Shown one piece after another: positions 1 to 7,679 of a stretch of DNA of 12,023 nucleotides. Both the position numbers and the translations under genes were made by a program. How positions within the stretch are numbered: position 1 is the first letter of the stretch; each line of letters starts with the position of its first letter. This DNA is from Desulfobacterales bacterium CG23_combo_of_CG06-09_8_20_14_all_51_8. GTDB taxonomy: Bacteria; Desulfobacterota; Desulfobacteria; Desulfobacterales; Desulfosalsimonadaceae. The stretch lies in NCBI GenBank assembly GCA_002772195.1, contig PCSG01000131.1:2340-14362 (forward strand), written 5' to 3'. Under the pieces are notes generated by a model, which saw only the letters and a program-made list of their open reading frames with translations, searched no databases and was not told the DNA's origin.

Positions 1-1274
1 CTCGGCTGCGCCAGTAAATCCTCCATCACCCGACATGCCTGGCGGGTTCCGCCTTTTCTGCCCTCTATGTAGCGGCAAGCCTTCGCCTTTCGCCCGTCGG
101 ACGGACTGCTCTGCCGGAGCGCGGCGATCAGCCCTTCTGCAACCCCCTGCCAGTCATCGGCCCGGATCGCAAGGCCCTGATCAAAAATATCCCGGCCCGC
201 CCAGGCGAAATTTTCCCAGGACGGCCCGATAATCGGCGTGACGCCGCAGATCATGGGCTCCAGGAAATTCTGCCCTCCCAGGGGCGCGAGGCTGCCGCCG
301 ACAAAAACCGCCCGGGCCAGGCCGTAGGCGGAAGTTAATTCACCGAAGGTATCCCAGAGGATGACATGGCCCGGCGGGGCCGGCACCGCATTTAAATCCG
401 ACCGGCGAATCCAGGGAATATTCAGCCGGGAGAGGATTTGCTCCCAGGCGGAAATACGGTGCATGTGGCGCGGAAACAGTCCGATAATGGCATCCGGCGC
501 TTTTGATCGCACCGCGCCAATGATTCGGGCCACGGATTCTTCTTCCGGCTGGCGCACCGACCCCAGCACTAAAAACGGGGAGCTATCGGAAAGAAGGGCC
601 GTCAGCGGATTTTCCCGGTCATTTATTTTCGTGTTTAACCGGTCAAATTTTATATTGGACATTTGTTCAACCCGGTCACGGCCGAACAGGGCCGCGAATC
701 GCCCGGCGTCTTCTTCAGATATGGCGAGAATCCGGTCCGGCCCCAGGATTTTCCAGAGATCCGGCCACATCATATAACGGCCCAGGCTTTTCGGGGTCAG
801 CCGGCCGTTGATGAGCAGAACGGGAATGCCATGTTTTTTCGCGGCGAACAAAAGCCCCGGCCAGAGTTCGGTTTCCAGCAGAACCATGAGCTTCGGGCGC
901 ACACGCAGGATAGCGGCGTCCATGAGTTTCGGCCGGTCAAAAGGCGCAAATTCGCACGCCGCTGTCACGTGGTCGCTTCCGGCCCGATCCCCGATGCTTT
1001 TTCCCAAAATATCCAGTCCCTGGCGGGTGTTGGTGGTCACCAGCACATGCGTCGGGGCCGGGGGATTTAAATTCTCGATGAGTGACAGGGCGAGATAGGC
1101 TTCCCCGGCGGAAGCCGCCTGGATCCAGACGTCGGCTGCGGATAACCCTTCCGGGTTCCGGCGTCGGCCATACCCGTCCCTGAGGCGGGAATTGAGCCGG
1201 GAAAGCGGCATCGCCGCCCCCCATATCCAGTCATAGAGGCCCAGGGCCAGTTGAATTTTTGGAGGAATGGGCAT
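1..1274 (-). CDS. kdtA: 3-deoxy-D-manno-octulosonic acid (Kdo) transferase, 3' end cut by window edge
   Basis: This enzyme adds Kdo from CMP-Kdo to lipid A precursor at the inner membrane, starting the LPS inner core. My reverse-strand translation is open for 424 codons from ATG at 1274 to the window edge. The stop lies outside, but at this length only a few residues can be missing, since family members are about 420-440 residues. Residues 50-58 read WIQAASAGE, the family's N-terminal motif with the catalytic Glu (E58 here). LLETELWPG lies at 132-140. The C-terminal domain has GGSLAPLGGQNFLEP (326-340) followed by GPSWENF, the CMP-Kdo-binding region of GT30 enzymes. An in-frame TAA two codons upstream of the ATG makes this the first possible ATG start. 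There is no strong ribosome binding site. It is divergent from the tmc operon. Identification is firm; the symbol waaA is equivalent. Confidence 0.95.
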   Translation of the reverse strand, partial: MPIPPKIQLALGLYDWIWGAAMPLSRLNSRLRDGYGRRRNPEGLSAADVWIQAASAGEAYLALSLIENLNPPAPTHVLVTTNTRQGLDILGKSIGDRAGSDHVTAACEFAPFDRPKLMDAAILRVRPKLMVLLETELWPGLLFAAKKHGIPVLLINGRLTPKSLGRYMMWPDLWKILGPDRILAISEEDAGRFAALFGRDRVEQMSNIKFDRLNTKINDRENPLTALLSDSSPFLVLGSVRQPEEESVARIIGAVRSKAPDAIIGLFPRHMHRISAWEQILSRLNIPWIRRSDLNAVPAPPGHVILWDTFGELTSAYGLARAVFVGGSLAPLGGQNFLEPMICGVTPIIGPSWENFAWAGRDIFDQGLAIRADDWQGVAEGLIAALRQSSPSDGRKAKACRYIEGRKGGTRQACRVMEDLLAQP

Positions 1275-1527
1275 GATATCTTATAGCAATTATGTTTTGC
1301 GGTTAGGCGCCGTTCAAAGAATGCCAAACTGATACCATTTATTTGATTTTTCATGCAATAGAAATATCGGTCATTGGGCCATCTTCTACGGGAGAGCCTT
1401 AGAAAAAGCATACCGTGCTTCCGCGTCAGTTTTTCTTGAAAAAAATTCGAAAATATGTTATTGGGCTATTTGAGAGAAAGCAAATACCGTCAGATTGACA
1501 CCCATTGTCTGGAATCAGGAGCGGTTC
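1275..1527. other. Divergent intergenic region kdtA / tmcD
   Basis: This 253-base, AT-rich gap separates the divergent kdtA and tmcD starts. It holds the kdtA promoter candidate. On the tmc side TTGAAA occurs at 1436-1441, with only weak -10 candidates 17-18 bases further on (around 1459-1464), so I cannot place the tmc promoter securely. I see no coding sequence and no strong hairpin. Confidence 0.5.
1289..1317 (-). promoter_or_regulatory. Candidate sigma70-type promoter of kdtA
   Basis: On the minus strand TTGAAC (1317-1312) and CATAAT (1294-1289) are separated by exactly 17 bases; the -10 box matches TATAAT at five of six positions. Predicted initiation near 1282 leaves a leader of under ten bases before the ATG at 1274, which would fit the absence of a Shine-Dalgarno sequence. 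This is inference from hexamer matching only. Confidence 0.45.
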
Positions 1528-2814
1528 ATGGCGACATCAGGGGATATGTCCCACTGGGACTGGAATATCGGGAAAAAAGTCATCGCGGACCTTCATCAGT
1601 GGCGGAAAAGCTTTGAATGGCTGGAGGAACCGTATGTGAGTCCGGATGGTGAAACCATCGCCGCGGTTGTCAGAACCAAAGACGGCATGTTTTCAGTCTG
1701 TGTCAACGGCGACTTGTGGGAAACCCGGTCTGATAAAATCTGGTCTTTGAGATTCAGCCCGGACAATCGGCCGGCGGCTTTTGTTTCGAATCAGGGTTTA
1801 TGGACCATAGCGGTCGGCGGTCGGCCCTGGTTGAACACGTATGAATTTGTCTGGGATCTGCATTTCGGCGAGGGTGGAGGCCCGGTGATTGTGGCGGCCG
1901 TCAATAAAGGCCGGTATGTCGCCGTATCCGACGGCGTTCCCTGGAGCCAGGGGTATTCGTTCATGACCGGCCTCGTTGTCAGCGATGACGGCGGCCATTC
2001 CGCTGCGGTCGTTCAGTCCGCTGCGTTTAATCCCGGCGATATCTTTGCGTTTCAGAAAGGATGCTATACCGTCGCCGTGGACGGCCGGCCCTGGGACCGG
2101 AGTTTTGTCAATGTCTGGGAGATGAGTTTTAATCCGGACGGGACCCGTCTGGCGGCGGAGGTCCGGACAACTCTCTATGATTATACCATTGCAGTGGACG
2201 GCCGGCCCTGGGACCGAAGTTTTTCATCGGTGTGGCAGCCCAAATTCAATCCAGCGGATGGATCGGTCACCGCGCCGGTTAAGGTCAAGGGCGGGTGGAC
2301 CCTGGCCCGGGACGGCGAAGTCTTCTGGGACCAGCGTTTTTGCCAACTCCTTCACCATTATCACAGCCCGGACGGCAGCGCGGTGGCGGCCATTGTCGCG
2401 CCCGAATTCGCCCGGTGGTCCGTCGCGGTAAACGGCCTTTTGTGGCCGAAGACATTCAATCATCTGATCACGGACCTGACGTTCAGCCCGGACGGGAAAC
2501 ACGTCGCCTGCGCGGCCCGCAAGGACGGCCGATGGACCATTGCCGTGGATGGTCTTTGCTGGGATCTGGCCTTTGACATGGCCTGGACGCCGGTGTTCAG
2601 TCCGGACAGTTGTCATGTGGCGGCAAAAGTCGAGAAAGCCGGCCGGTTTTTTATCCTGGTGGACGGCCGTCCTTTGAAGCTTGAGTTTGCCGGTGCCTGG
2701 AATCCGGTGTTCAGCCCGGATGGCTGTAAACTCATGATCCGGGGGATCGGCGGCAGTGAAAAGGAGCTTTCCTACTGCCGTTATGTATTTGATATGTCCG
2801 GGCTTCCGGTGTGA
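1528..2814 (+). CDS. tmcD: Tmc redox complex tryptophan-rich subunit TmcD (WD40-like repeat protein)
   Basis: This is the likely cytoplasmic accessory subunit of the Tmc transmembrane electron-transfer complex, described in Desulfovibrio as a tryptophan-rich protein of unknown role. ATG at 1528 is chosen because AGGAG (1517-1521) sits six bases upstream; the frame stays open to a TTG at 1495, which lacks such support. The 428-residue product contains 22 Trp and about ten tandem units of roughly 38-50 residues. Each unit is built around W..xFsPDG..aA.V followed by w.taVdGrpW, resembling beta-propeller blades. There is no signal peptide and no membrane segment, so it should be cytoplasmic. The assignment rests on Trp-richness and on being the first gene of an operon that encodes the other three Tmc subunits; in isolation it would only be called a WD40-like protein. 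Confidence 0.8.
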   Translation: MATSGDMSHWDWNIGKKVIADLHQWRKSFEWLEEPYVSPDGETIAAVVRTKDGMFSVCVNGDLWETRSDKIWSLRFSPDNRPAAFVSNQGLWTIAVGGRPWLNTYEFVWDLHFGEGGGPVIVAAVNKGRYVAVSDGVPWSQGYSFMTGLVVSDDGGHSAAVVQSAAFNPGDIFAFQKGCYTVAVDGRPWDRSFVNVWEMSFNPDGTRLAAEVRTTLYDYTIAVDGRPWDRSFSSVWQPKFNPADGSVTAPVKVKGGWTLARDGEVFWDQRFCQLLHHYHSPDGSAVAAIVAPEFARWSVAVNGLLWPKTFNHLITDLTFSPDGKHVACAARKDGRWTIAVDGLCWDLAFDMAWTPVFSPDSCHVAAKVEKAGRFFILVDGRPLKLEFAGAWNPVFSPDGCKLMIRGIGGSEKELSYCRYVFDMSGLPV

Positions 2815-2827
2815 AAGAGGCGCTCTG

Positions 2828-3490
2828 ATGATGCACGCGGTGTTTAATTTTGTACGGGGGCCCATGGCGGGGATCGCCTTCGCTGTTTTTATCATTGGCT
2901 GCCTCTATCAGATGGCGTCCATGTGGCGACTGGCCCGGAAAAAAGACGCGGTCGTCTTCCATTACTTCAGCCTATTTTACGCTCTCCGTTCCATTATTCA
3001 CTGGATGGTTCCCTTTGCCGCCCTGAACATGCGCAGACATCCGGTTATGACCGGGGTGACTTTTGTCTTTCATCTCTGCCTGTTCGCGGTCCCGTTTTTT
3101 TTGAGCAGCCATGCCATCCTTTTCAAGGAATCCTGGGATGTTTCATGGGCGTGGCTGCCGGATGGGATCGCGGACATCATGACACTTGCGGTGATGGGCG
3201 CCTGCCTGTTTTTTCTGGGCCGCCGGATTTTTCTGAGAGAAGTCCGGTATCTGACCACCGTATCGGATGTACTGATCCTCTTCTGTGTGGCGCTGCCGTT
3301 TTTCTCCGGTTTCTGGGCCGGTCAGCAGTGGCCCGGGTTCCCGGTCATGACCCTGGTTCATATGATTTCCGGGGAAATCCTGCTGATGCTGATTCCCTTT
3401 ACCCGATTGCGTCACATGCTGTTTTTCCCTGTGATCCGCGGTTATATGGGGTCTGAATTCGGCGCGGTGCGGCGCGCCAGGGACTGGTAA
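2828..3490 (+). CDS. tmcC: Tmc complex membrane cytochrome b subunit TmcC
   Basis: This integral membrane subunit would carry electrons between periplasmic TmcA and cytoplasmic TmcB; homologues in the NarI/DsrM family bind b-type hemes through histidines in membrane helices. The 220-residue product has about five to six hydrophobic segments (roughly residues 11-33, 50-66, 74-98, 112-134, 146-164 and 172-200). Histidines that could ligate heme include H58, H82, H95, H178 and H196. ATG 2828 is chosen because AAAGAGG (2814-2820) lies seven bases upstream; an in-frame ATG at 2756 would overlap tmcD by about 60 bases. The gene starts 13 bases after the tmcD stop, and tmcB follows after 49 bases. 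Which histidines bind heme is inferred, not shown. Confidence 0.85.
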   Translation: MMHAVFNFVRGPMAGIAFAVFIIGCLYQMASMWRLARKKDAVVFHYFSLFYALRSIIHWMVPFAALNMRRHPVMTGVTFVFHLCLFAVPFFLSSHAILFKESWDVSWAWLPDGIADIMTLAVMGACLFFLGRRIFLREVRYLTTVSDVLILFCVALPFFSGFWAGQQWPGFPVMTLVHMISGEILLMLIPFTRLRHMLFFPVIRGYMGSEFGAVRRARDW

Positions 3491-3539
3491 AGGCCCTATC
3501 ACTGAATTAAATCGGCTATGGGAAAGGGAGCGTTGCCAA

Positions 3540-4874
3540 ATGACCCACAGGCCTGAACAACCCTATGAAATCATATCGGATATCGGCGTTGAAAAAGGGG
3601 CGGAAAAGCTGACCCCGGAACGGATTCGGGAAGTGATCCGCCGGTATCTGGAAGAAGAAGGCGGGGCCCGCCTTCGTGTCTATGCGGACACCTGCGTTCA
3701 TTGCGGGCTTTGCTCTGACGCCTGTCATTTTTTTCTTTCCAATGACCGGGAGCCCCGGTTTTCCCCGGCCGGAAAGGTGAAGCAGGCCCTTTTGCCCATC
3801 CTCCGGAAAAAAGGCGATGTGAGCGCGGATTTTATCAAACGAGCCACGGAAATCGCGTTTACGGAATGCAATCTGTGCCGGCGGTGCGTGATGTATTGCC
3901 CCTTCGGCATCGACGTGGCCTACCTGATGCTGTTTGTGCGCCGGCTCAGCCACAAGCTGGGCGTGGTTCCCCAGTATATTCAGGACACGGCCCACAGCCA
4001 TGCGGCCACCATGAATCAGATGTGGGTCCGGGAGGATGAATGGATCGACACCCTTCACTGGCAGGAGGAAGAAGCCCGGGAGGAAATTCCGAATTTAAGG
4101 ATTCCGCTGGAAAAGGAAGGAGCGGAAATTTTTTATTCCGTTATCGGGCCGGAGCCCAAGTTCCGGGCCCAGCTCATCTATCAGGCGGCGGTGATCATGA
4201 ACGTCGCAGGCCAGGACTGGACCATGCCGGCCACTCCCGGGTGGGACAACAGCGACATGTGCATGTACACCGGGGATGAGGAAATGGTGGCCCGGCTCAA
4301 AAAAAAGCATTTTGAAACCGCCATGCGGCTGAAGACAAAGCGCATCGTCATGGGGGAATGCGGCCATGCGTTCCGGTCAGTCCATGATGTGGGTAATCGC
4401 TTTCTCGGGTGGAAAATGGCGCCGGTGCCCGTGACCCATGCCATTGAATTCTACTCTGAATTGTTTCAAAGCCGGAAATTGAGAGTCAAACGAAAATATG
4501 ACATTCCGGTCACCCTTCATGATCCCTGCAATGTGGTGCGCGGCGGCGGCCTTCATGAACTGGCCCGTTATGTCATTCATGAAACCTGTTCCCGGTTTGT
4601 GGAGATGCACCCGAACCGGGAGCACAACTACTGCTGCGGGGCCGGCGGCGGTGTGATCAACTGCGGTCCGCCGTACACCCATAAGCGGGTGGTGGGCAGC
4701 CGCGTCAAGGCGGAGCAGTTGGCGGAAGCGGCGGCCAAAGGCGCCCGGGTGGTGATCGCGCCCTGTCATAATTGTCACGGCGGACTGGAAGATATCATTA
4801 AGCATTACGGCCTGGATCTGGAAGTCAAGTTTCTGGGCGACATTGTTTATGCGTCAATTGATAAAGAAGGATAG
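3540..4874 (+). CDS. tmcB: Tmc complex Fe-S subunit TmcB (HdrD/DsrK-like, CCG domains)
   Basis: This is the cytoplasmic electron-transfer subunit, related to HdrD of heterodisulfide reductase and to DsrK. The 444-residue product begins with a two-cluster ferredoxin module: C52-x2-C55-x2-C58-x3-C62 and C110-x2-C113-x2-C116-x3-C120-P. Two cysteine-rich CCG-type regions follow. The first is less complete (C241 and C274 in GECGH). The second is canonical, with HDPC (C330), NYCCGAGGG (C365-C366), C375 and PCHNC (C409, C412). In HdrD/DsrK-type proteins such a CCG module binds a catalytic noncubane [4Fe-4S] cluster. ATG 3540 follows GGGAG (3526-3530) by nine bases. The size is closer to TmcB than to the longer DsrK, and the neighbouring tetraheme c3 gene favours Tmc over Dsr. 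The cytoplasmic electron acceptor is unknown. Confidence 0.92.
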   Translation: MTHRPEQPYEIISDIGVEKGAEKLTPERIREVIRRYLEEEGGARLRVYADTCVHCGLCSDACHFFLSNDREPRFSPAGKVKQALLPILRKKGDVSADFIKRATEIAFTECNLCRRCVMYCPFGIDVAYLMLFVRRLSHKLGVVPQYIQDTAHSHAATMNQMWVREDEWIDTLHWQEEEAREEIPNLRIPLEKEGAEIFYSVIGPEPKFRAQLIYQAAVIMNVAGQDWTMPATPGWDNSDMCMYTGDEEMVARLKKKHFETAMRLKTKRIVMGECGHAFRSVHDVGNRFLGWKMAPVPVTHAIEFYSELFQSRKLRVKRKYDIPVTLHDPCNVVRGGGLHELARYVIHETCSRFVEMHPNREHNYCCGAGGGVINCGPPYTHKRVVGSRVKAEQLAEAAAKGARVVIAPCHNCHGGLEDIIKHYGLDLEVKFLGDIVYASIDKEG

Positions 4875-4888
4875 GGAAACCGTCTTCG

Positions 4889-5278
4889 ATGAAGAAATTT
4901 AAAATTCTTCCATATGCAGCGCTTTTCAGTGTTTTTCTGCTGGCCGGAACAATGGCGGCGTTCGCCCAGGAAAATATTGAAATCGTCCATGACGCCGCCT
5001 TTGAAAACCAAACCCGGCCGCCGGTGGCTTTCGCCCATGATGCGCATAACGAAAAGGCGGGTATTGATGACTGCGGCGAGTGCCATCATGCCTATGCGGA
5101 TGGGGAAAAACAGATGGGTGATGATTCCGTCGGCATGGAATGCTCACAATGCCATTACGGGAAACCGGGCCAGGGCGTGGCGGATCTGATCCGGGCCTAT
5201 CATCTCCAGTGCGCCGGGTGTCATGGGGAGCGGAAAGCCGGCCCGGTCCTTTGCGGGGAATGCCACCGGCGGAGATAA
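4889..5278 (+). CDS. tmcA: Tmc complex periplasmic tetraheme cytochrome c3 TmcA
   Basis: This periplasmic tetraheme cytochrome would receive electrons from hydrogenase or formate dehydrogenase, directly or through type I c3, and pass them to the Tmc membrane module. The 129-residue precursor has a Sec signal peptide (MKK, hydrophobic stretch, likely cut after AFA at 26), leaving about 103 residues. There are four CxxCH sites: C62-H66, C85-H89, C108-H112 and C122-H126. The distal ligands fall as in cytochrome c3: H50 and H53 (FAHDAH), H67 directly after the first heme site, and H105. That makes eight histidines for four bis-His hemes. All four sites are CxxCH, whereas classical Desulfovibrio type I c3 uses CxxxxCH at two. 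The gene starts 14 bases after the tmcB stop and ends the operon. Confidence 0.93.
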   Translation: MKKFKILPYAALFSVFLLAGTMAAFAQENIEIVHDAAFENQTRPPVAFAHDAHNEKAGIDDCGECHHAYADGEKQMGDDSVGMECSQCHYGKPGQGVADLIRAYHLQCAGCHGERKAGPVLCGECHRRR

Positions 5279-5357
5279 AAAAGCGAAATGAACGGGGGAT
5301 TCAAAAACATAAGTTGTCGTTTCCATACCGTACCATCGTATTTACCGATGTTAATGC

Positions 5358-5386
5358 TTGACATACAAGATGATTCCGGCGATACA
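5358..5386 (+). promoter_or_regulatory. Candidate promoter in the tmcA-SLT gap
   Basis: A perfect TTGACA (5358-5363) is followed after 17 bases by GATACA (5381-5386), a moderate -10 match. It lies about 120 bases upstream of the SLT gene start, with the hairpin at 5434-5459 in between. It may serve the SLT gene through a long leader or a short transcript of its own. Confidence 0.4.
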
Positions 5387-5433
5387 GTGAAACGTCAAAA
5401 GCAGGTCCTTATCATCTGGTTTAGATAATTAAC

Positions 5434-5464
5434 AAAGGCGGCCACGGACGGCGGCCTTTTGCTT
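5434..5464 (+). terminator. Likely rho-independent terminator after tmcA
   Basis: AAAGGC-G-GCC (5434-5443) pairs with GGC-G-GCCTTT (5450-5459), giving nine base pairs around one G-G mismatch with a six-base loop. It is followed by TTTT and, after GC, another TTTT. It sits downstream of the tmc operon but also just upstream of the SLT gene start, so it may act as an attenuator for a transcript starting near 5393. Confidence 0.6.
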
Positions 5465-5482
5465 TTATGGAGTCATGGCCCT

Positions 5483-7384
5483 ATGAAAAAATTAATTTGT
5501 TTATTTATGACGCTGGCAGGGATTGCTCTGTCTTGCCCCCGCGATCTTCAGGCGGCGGCAGAGACCGTTCATGTTCCTTTAGCCCTTGATTATCCGTTTA
5601 TCCGCATGGTGATCATCGATCAGCTCTATACCCAGCCGGGAGAGCGGGTCATTATGGTGGATGAAAAGACCGGCGGGGATTACGCTAGAATTGAATTGTC
5701 AAACCCCGAGGTAAAATCCAATGGGTCTCTCATCACCATCGGCAGCGACATTCGCGTTAAGGAAGGGGTGCTGGTTTTAGGAAAATATATCCAGATGGTC
5801 GACTTTGAAGGGTATATCGAGTTGTCCCAACGGGTTGTCTTGGACAAAAGCACCTCCCGGCTCCATCTGGAAACCGTTGATTCGCATATTTACAAGACCA
5901 ACCGTGAACCCATGGTCATTGCCACCAAAATGTGGGATCTGATTAAAAAATATGTCCATCCGAATTTCAGCAAGGTGGTGATTGATCTGGCCTTGCCAAT
6001 AGATGAGATCAGGACCATGCTTCCGCTGTTTTTTGCGGAGGACGAACGCGTCGGGGTGGAAGGGTGGATGAACTCTCTGAAGCTCGGCGGGCTCCGGGTG
6101 GGAAAAGACGCGGTTCTGCTGGATCTCTCGATGACGGTTGAAACAAATCCTCCCGCGCCGCCGGAACCGGCCCAGGAGTCGACCGCTCAGGAAATAGAGC
6201 GTTTCTCCCGGCTCTGGGAAACCTGGGACGCGTTTCTGGTATATCAGATGGAGTCCCTCGTCGGTGAAACCCTGACGCCGGAAGAACAACGAACCCTTTT
6301 TGAAACCTTGCTTGAAACCCGCTATGGTTTTGTCCGGGCGCTTGAGAACAAGGCTATCGGCAATGAGTTGATCCGGCAGCAGTTTGTATGGACCTGGCAG
6401 CAGCTCGATTCGATTTTGCGGTCCCATCTGGTCAAGAAAGCCCGTGGGGACGATATGATCAAATACCTGGCTTTTTTTACAGCGTCTGATGCGCTGTCCG
6501 CTCTTGACAAACTCGGGCCTGCGCTGAATGTTGAAATCTCGCGGGACGGCCTTCTGCGGCTGGTTCAGTTGATCGGCACCCAGGAGATCGCTTTCGGCTA
6601 TTCACCAGCGGTCGATACCCATCTCCGCGATCTTCTGGGGTTCGGCCAAGCCCTGGATGAAGCCGGCCCGTCATTTAAGGAATTGGAAATCCCGTTTCCA
6701 TCGAACGAAAATCCGGCTGCCCCGGCTGATGCGATTTCCAATTTAATCCTGCGTTTTTTAATTACGCCGGCGCACGCGGCTGAATCTTCCCCCCCGAACT
6801 TGGAAGAACTTAAACCATGGATTTACAGCAAAAACGACCTGTCGTCATATCTCGACAGGGTCCGCCGGGCTCTTGAAAAAACAGCCGATGAAACCTTTGC
6901 CAAAAGCAAGCTGGATAAGTCGTATGAGCCCTTTTACCGCTTGATGGTGATGGCGACCGCCTGGCAGGAAAGCTGCTGGCGGCAGGTAGTCACATCCAAG
7001 GGAAATCTGCAGCCCCTTTTCTCATATAACCAGTCTTCCGTCGGCTTGATGCAGATCAATGAGCGGGTCTGGCGCGGCATGTACAAGACCGACAGCCTCC
7101 GGTGGAACATTGAATACAACGCCCGGGCCGGCGCTGAGATCCTGGATCATTATCTGAGGGACTACGCCTTGAAAAAAATGGACCCGAAAAACCCGCTGGA
7201 CACGGATACGCTTGCCCGGGCTGTTTACGCCATGTATAACGGCGGCCCGGGCCAGTTCCAGAAGTTTCTGAAACGAAACCAGGCCGATTCTTTTTACGAA
7301 AGCGATAAATTGTTTTGGAACAAATACTCCATGGCCAAGGCCGGTGAATTCCAGAAGGTGTCCATCTGCCTGGTGGGCAAATAG
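5483..7384 (+). CDS. Exported protein with C-terminal SLT lytic transglycosylase domain
   Basis: This is probably a periplasmic or envelope-bound murein-cleaving enzyme; SLT-family lytic transglycosylases cut the MurNAc-GlcNAc bond and form 1,6-anhydro ends. ATG 5483 gives a Sec signal peptide (MKKLICLF..., cleavage near LQAAA, residues 22-26). The frame remains open to a TTG at 5459, which lies inside the terminator hairpin and is rejected. The catalytic domain is at about 480-600: MATAWQES with candidate acid E496, then SSVGLMQIN (518-526), and AMYNGGPGQ (583-591), the family's three signature blocks. Residues 28-220 form a beta-rich region I do not recognise. A Pro-rich linker lies at 222-229 and a mostly helical middle at 236-400. 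A hydrophobic stretch, ILRFLITPAHAAESS (422-436), looks like a second cleavage-type site just before the enzymatic part. The cysteine at 18 is not in a good lipobox. The catalytic call is firm and the N-terminal role unknown. Confidence 0.85.
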   Translation: MKKLICLFMTLAGIALSCPRDLQAAAETVHVPLALDYPFIRMVIIDQLYTQPGERVIMVDEKTGGDYARIELSNPEVKSNGSLITIGSDIRVKEGVLVLGKYIQMVDFEGYIELSQRVVLDKSTSRLHLETVDSHIYKTNREPMVIATKMWDLIKKYVHPNFSKVVIDLALPIDEIRTMLPLFFAEDERVGVEGWMNSLKLGGLRVGKDAVLLDLSMTVETNPPAPPEPAQESTAQEIERFSRLWETWDAFLVYQMESLVGETLTPEEQRTLFETLLETRYGFVRALENKAIGNELIRQQFVWTWQQLDSILRSHLVKKARGDDMIKYLAFFTASDALSALDKLGPALNVEISRDGLLRLVQLIGTQEIAFGYSPAVDTHLRDLLGFGQALDEAGPSFKELEIPFPSNENPAAPADAISNLILRFLITPAHAAESSPPNLEELKPWIYSKNDLSSYLDRVRRALEKTADETFAKSKLDKSYEPFYRLMVMATAWQESCWRQVVTSKGNLQPLFSYNQSSVGLMQINERVWRGMYKTDSLRWNIEYNARAGAEILDHYLRDYALKKMDPKNPLDTDTLARAVYAMYNGGPGQFQKFLKRNQADSFYESDKLFWNKYSMAKAGEFQKVSICLVGK

Positions 7385-7679
7385 CACCGGGCAGCCTCCC
7401 ACCCAAGCTTTTCAACAGGTCAACCCGTAAAAAAAAAATTACGGGTTGACCTGTTTCCTGCAAAATCCTCCATTTTCCTTACCATCTTTATTTTGTCATG
7501 ATATACGGAAAGTAAAAAAATGATTGTAAAACGCATGCCAAGCGTTTTATATGTATTTCAGGATAGTTAAAGTTGGATAAGGGGGAGCCGGCGGCCCACG
7601 GCTTCACGGCCTGCGACAAAATGAGCGATATCGGCAGTCCACAAGTCCAGGAGTTCACCGGAAACTGTTCAATTACTTG
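7385..7679. other. Non-coding stretch between the SLT gene and the cassette array
   Basis: No gene is supported in this 295-base region. It holds the perfect 17-bp hairpin at 7414-7455, a second 8-bp AT-rich hairpin at 7527-7549 (TAAAACGC / GCGTTTTA, 7-base loop), and a GC-rich segment around 7585-7618. It ends at the G of GTTCGGC (7679), where the first cassette begins. I find no arm complementary to the end of this region, so it does not look like the right half of an attC. It may be an ancestral insertion target or an attI-like site. Confidence 0.5.
7414..7456. terminator. Perfect 17-bp inverted repeat with A8 loop after the SLT gene
   Basis: The arm 7414-7430 (AACAGGTCAACCCGTAA) is the exact reverse complement of 7439-7455, with eight A residues as the loop. 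Its place 30 bases after the SLT stop suggests a transcription terminator. However, neither side has a clear T-tract beyond the stem, so termination or mRNA 3'-end protection is inference. Confidence 0.5.

Noticed and set aside
1302..1308. GTTAGGC in the kdtA-tmcD gap, matching the attC R' consensus
   Set aside because: There is no complementary GCCTAAC arm at a sensible distance and no cassette-like gene next to it; it lies in the spacer of the kdtA promoter.
1495..1527. TTG start 11 codons upstream for tmcD
   Set aside because: The ATG at 1528 has AGGAG at ideal spacing; the TTG has no comparable site.
2224..2895. Long minus-strand open frame (223 codons) opposite tmcD
   Set aside because: It mirrors the GC-biased codons of tmcD, has no domain features and overlaps two clear genes.
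5288..5428. A 46-codon open frame in the tmcA-SLT gap
   Set aside because: There is no ribosome binding site, no recognisable family, and it overlaps the promoter candidate; a frame this short is expected by chance.
5777..6427. Minus-strand open frame of 216 codons opposite the SLT gene
   Set aside because: It is a low-credibility shadow of a real gene with no family features.
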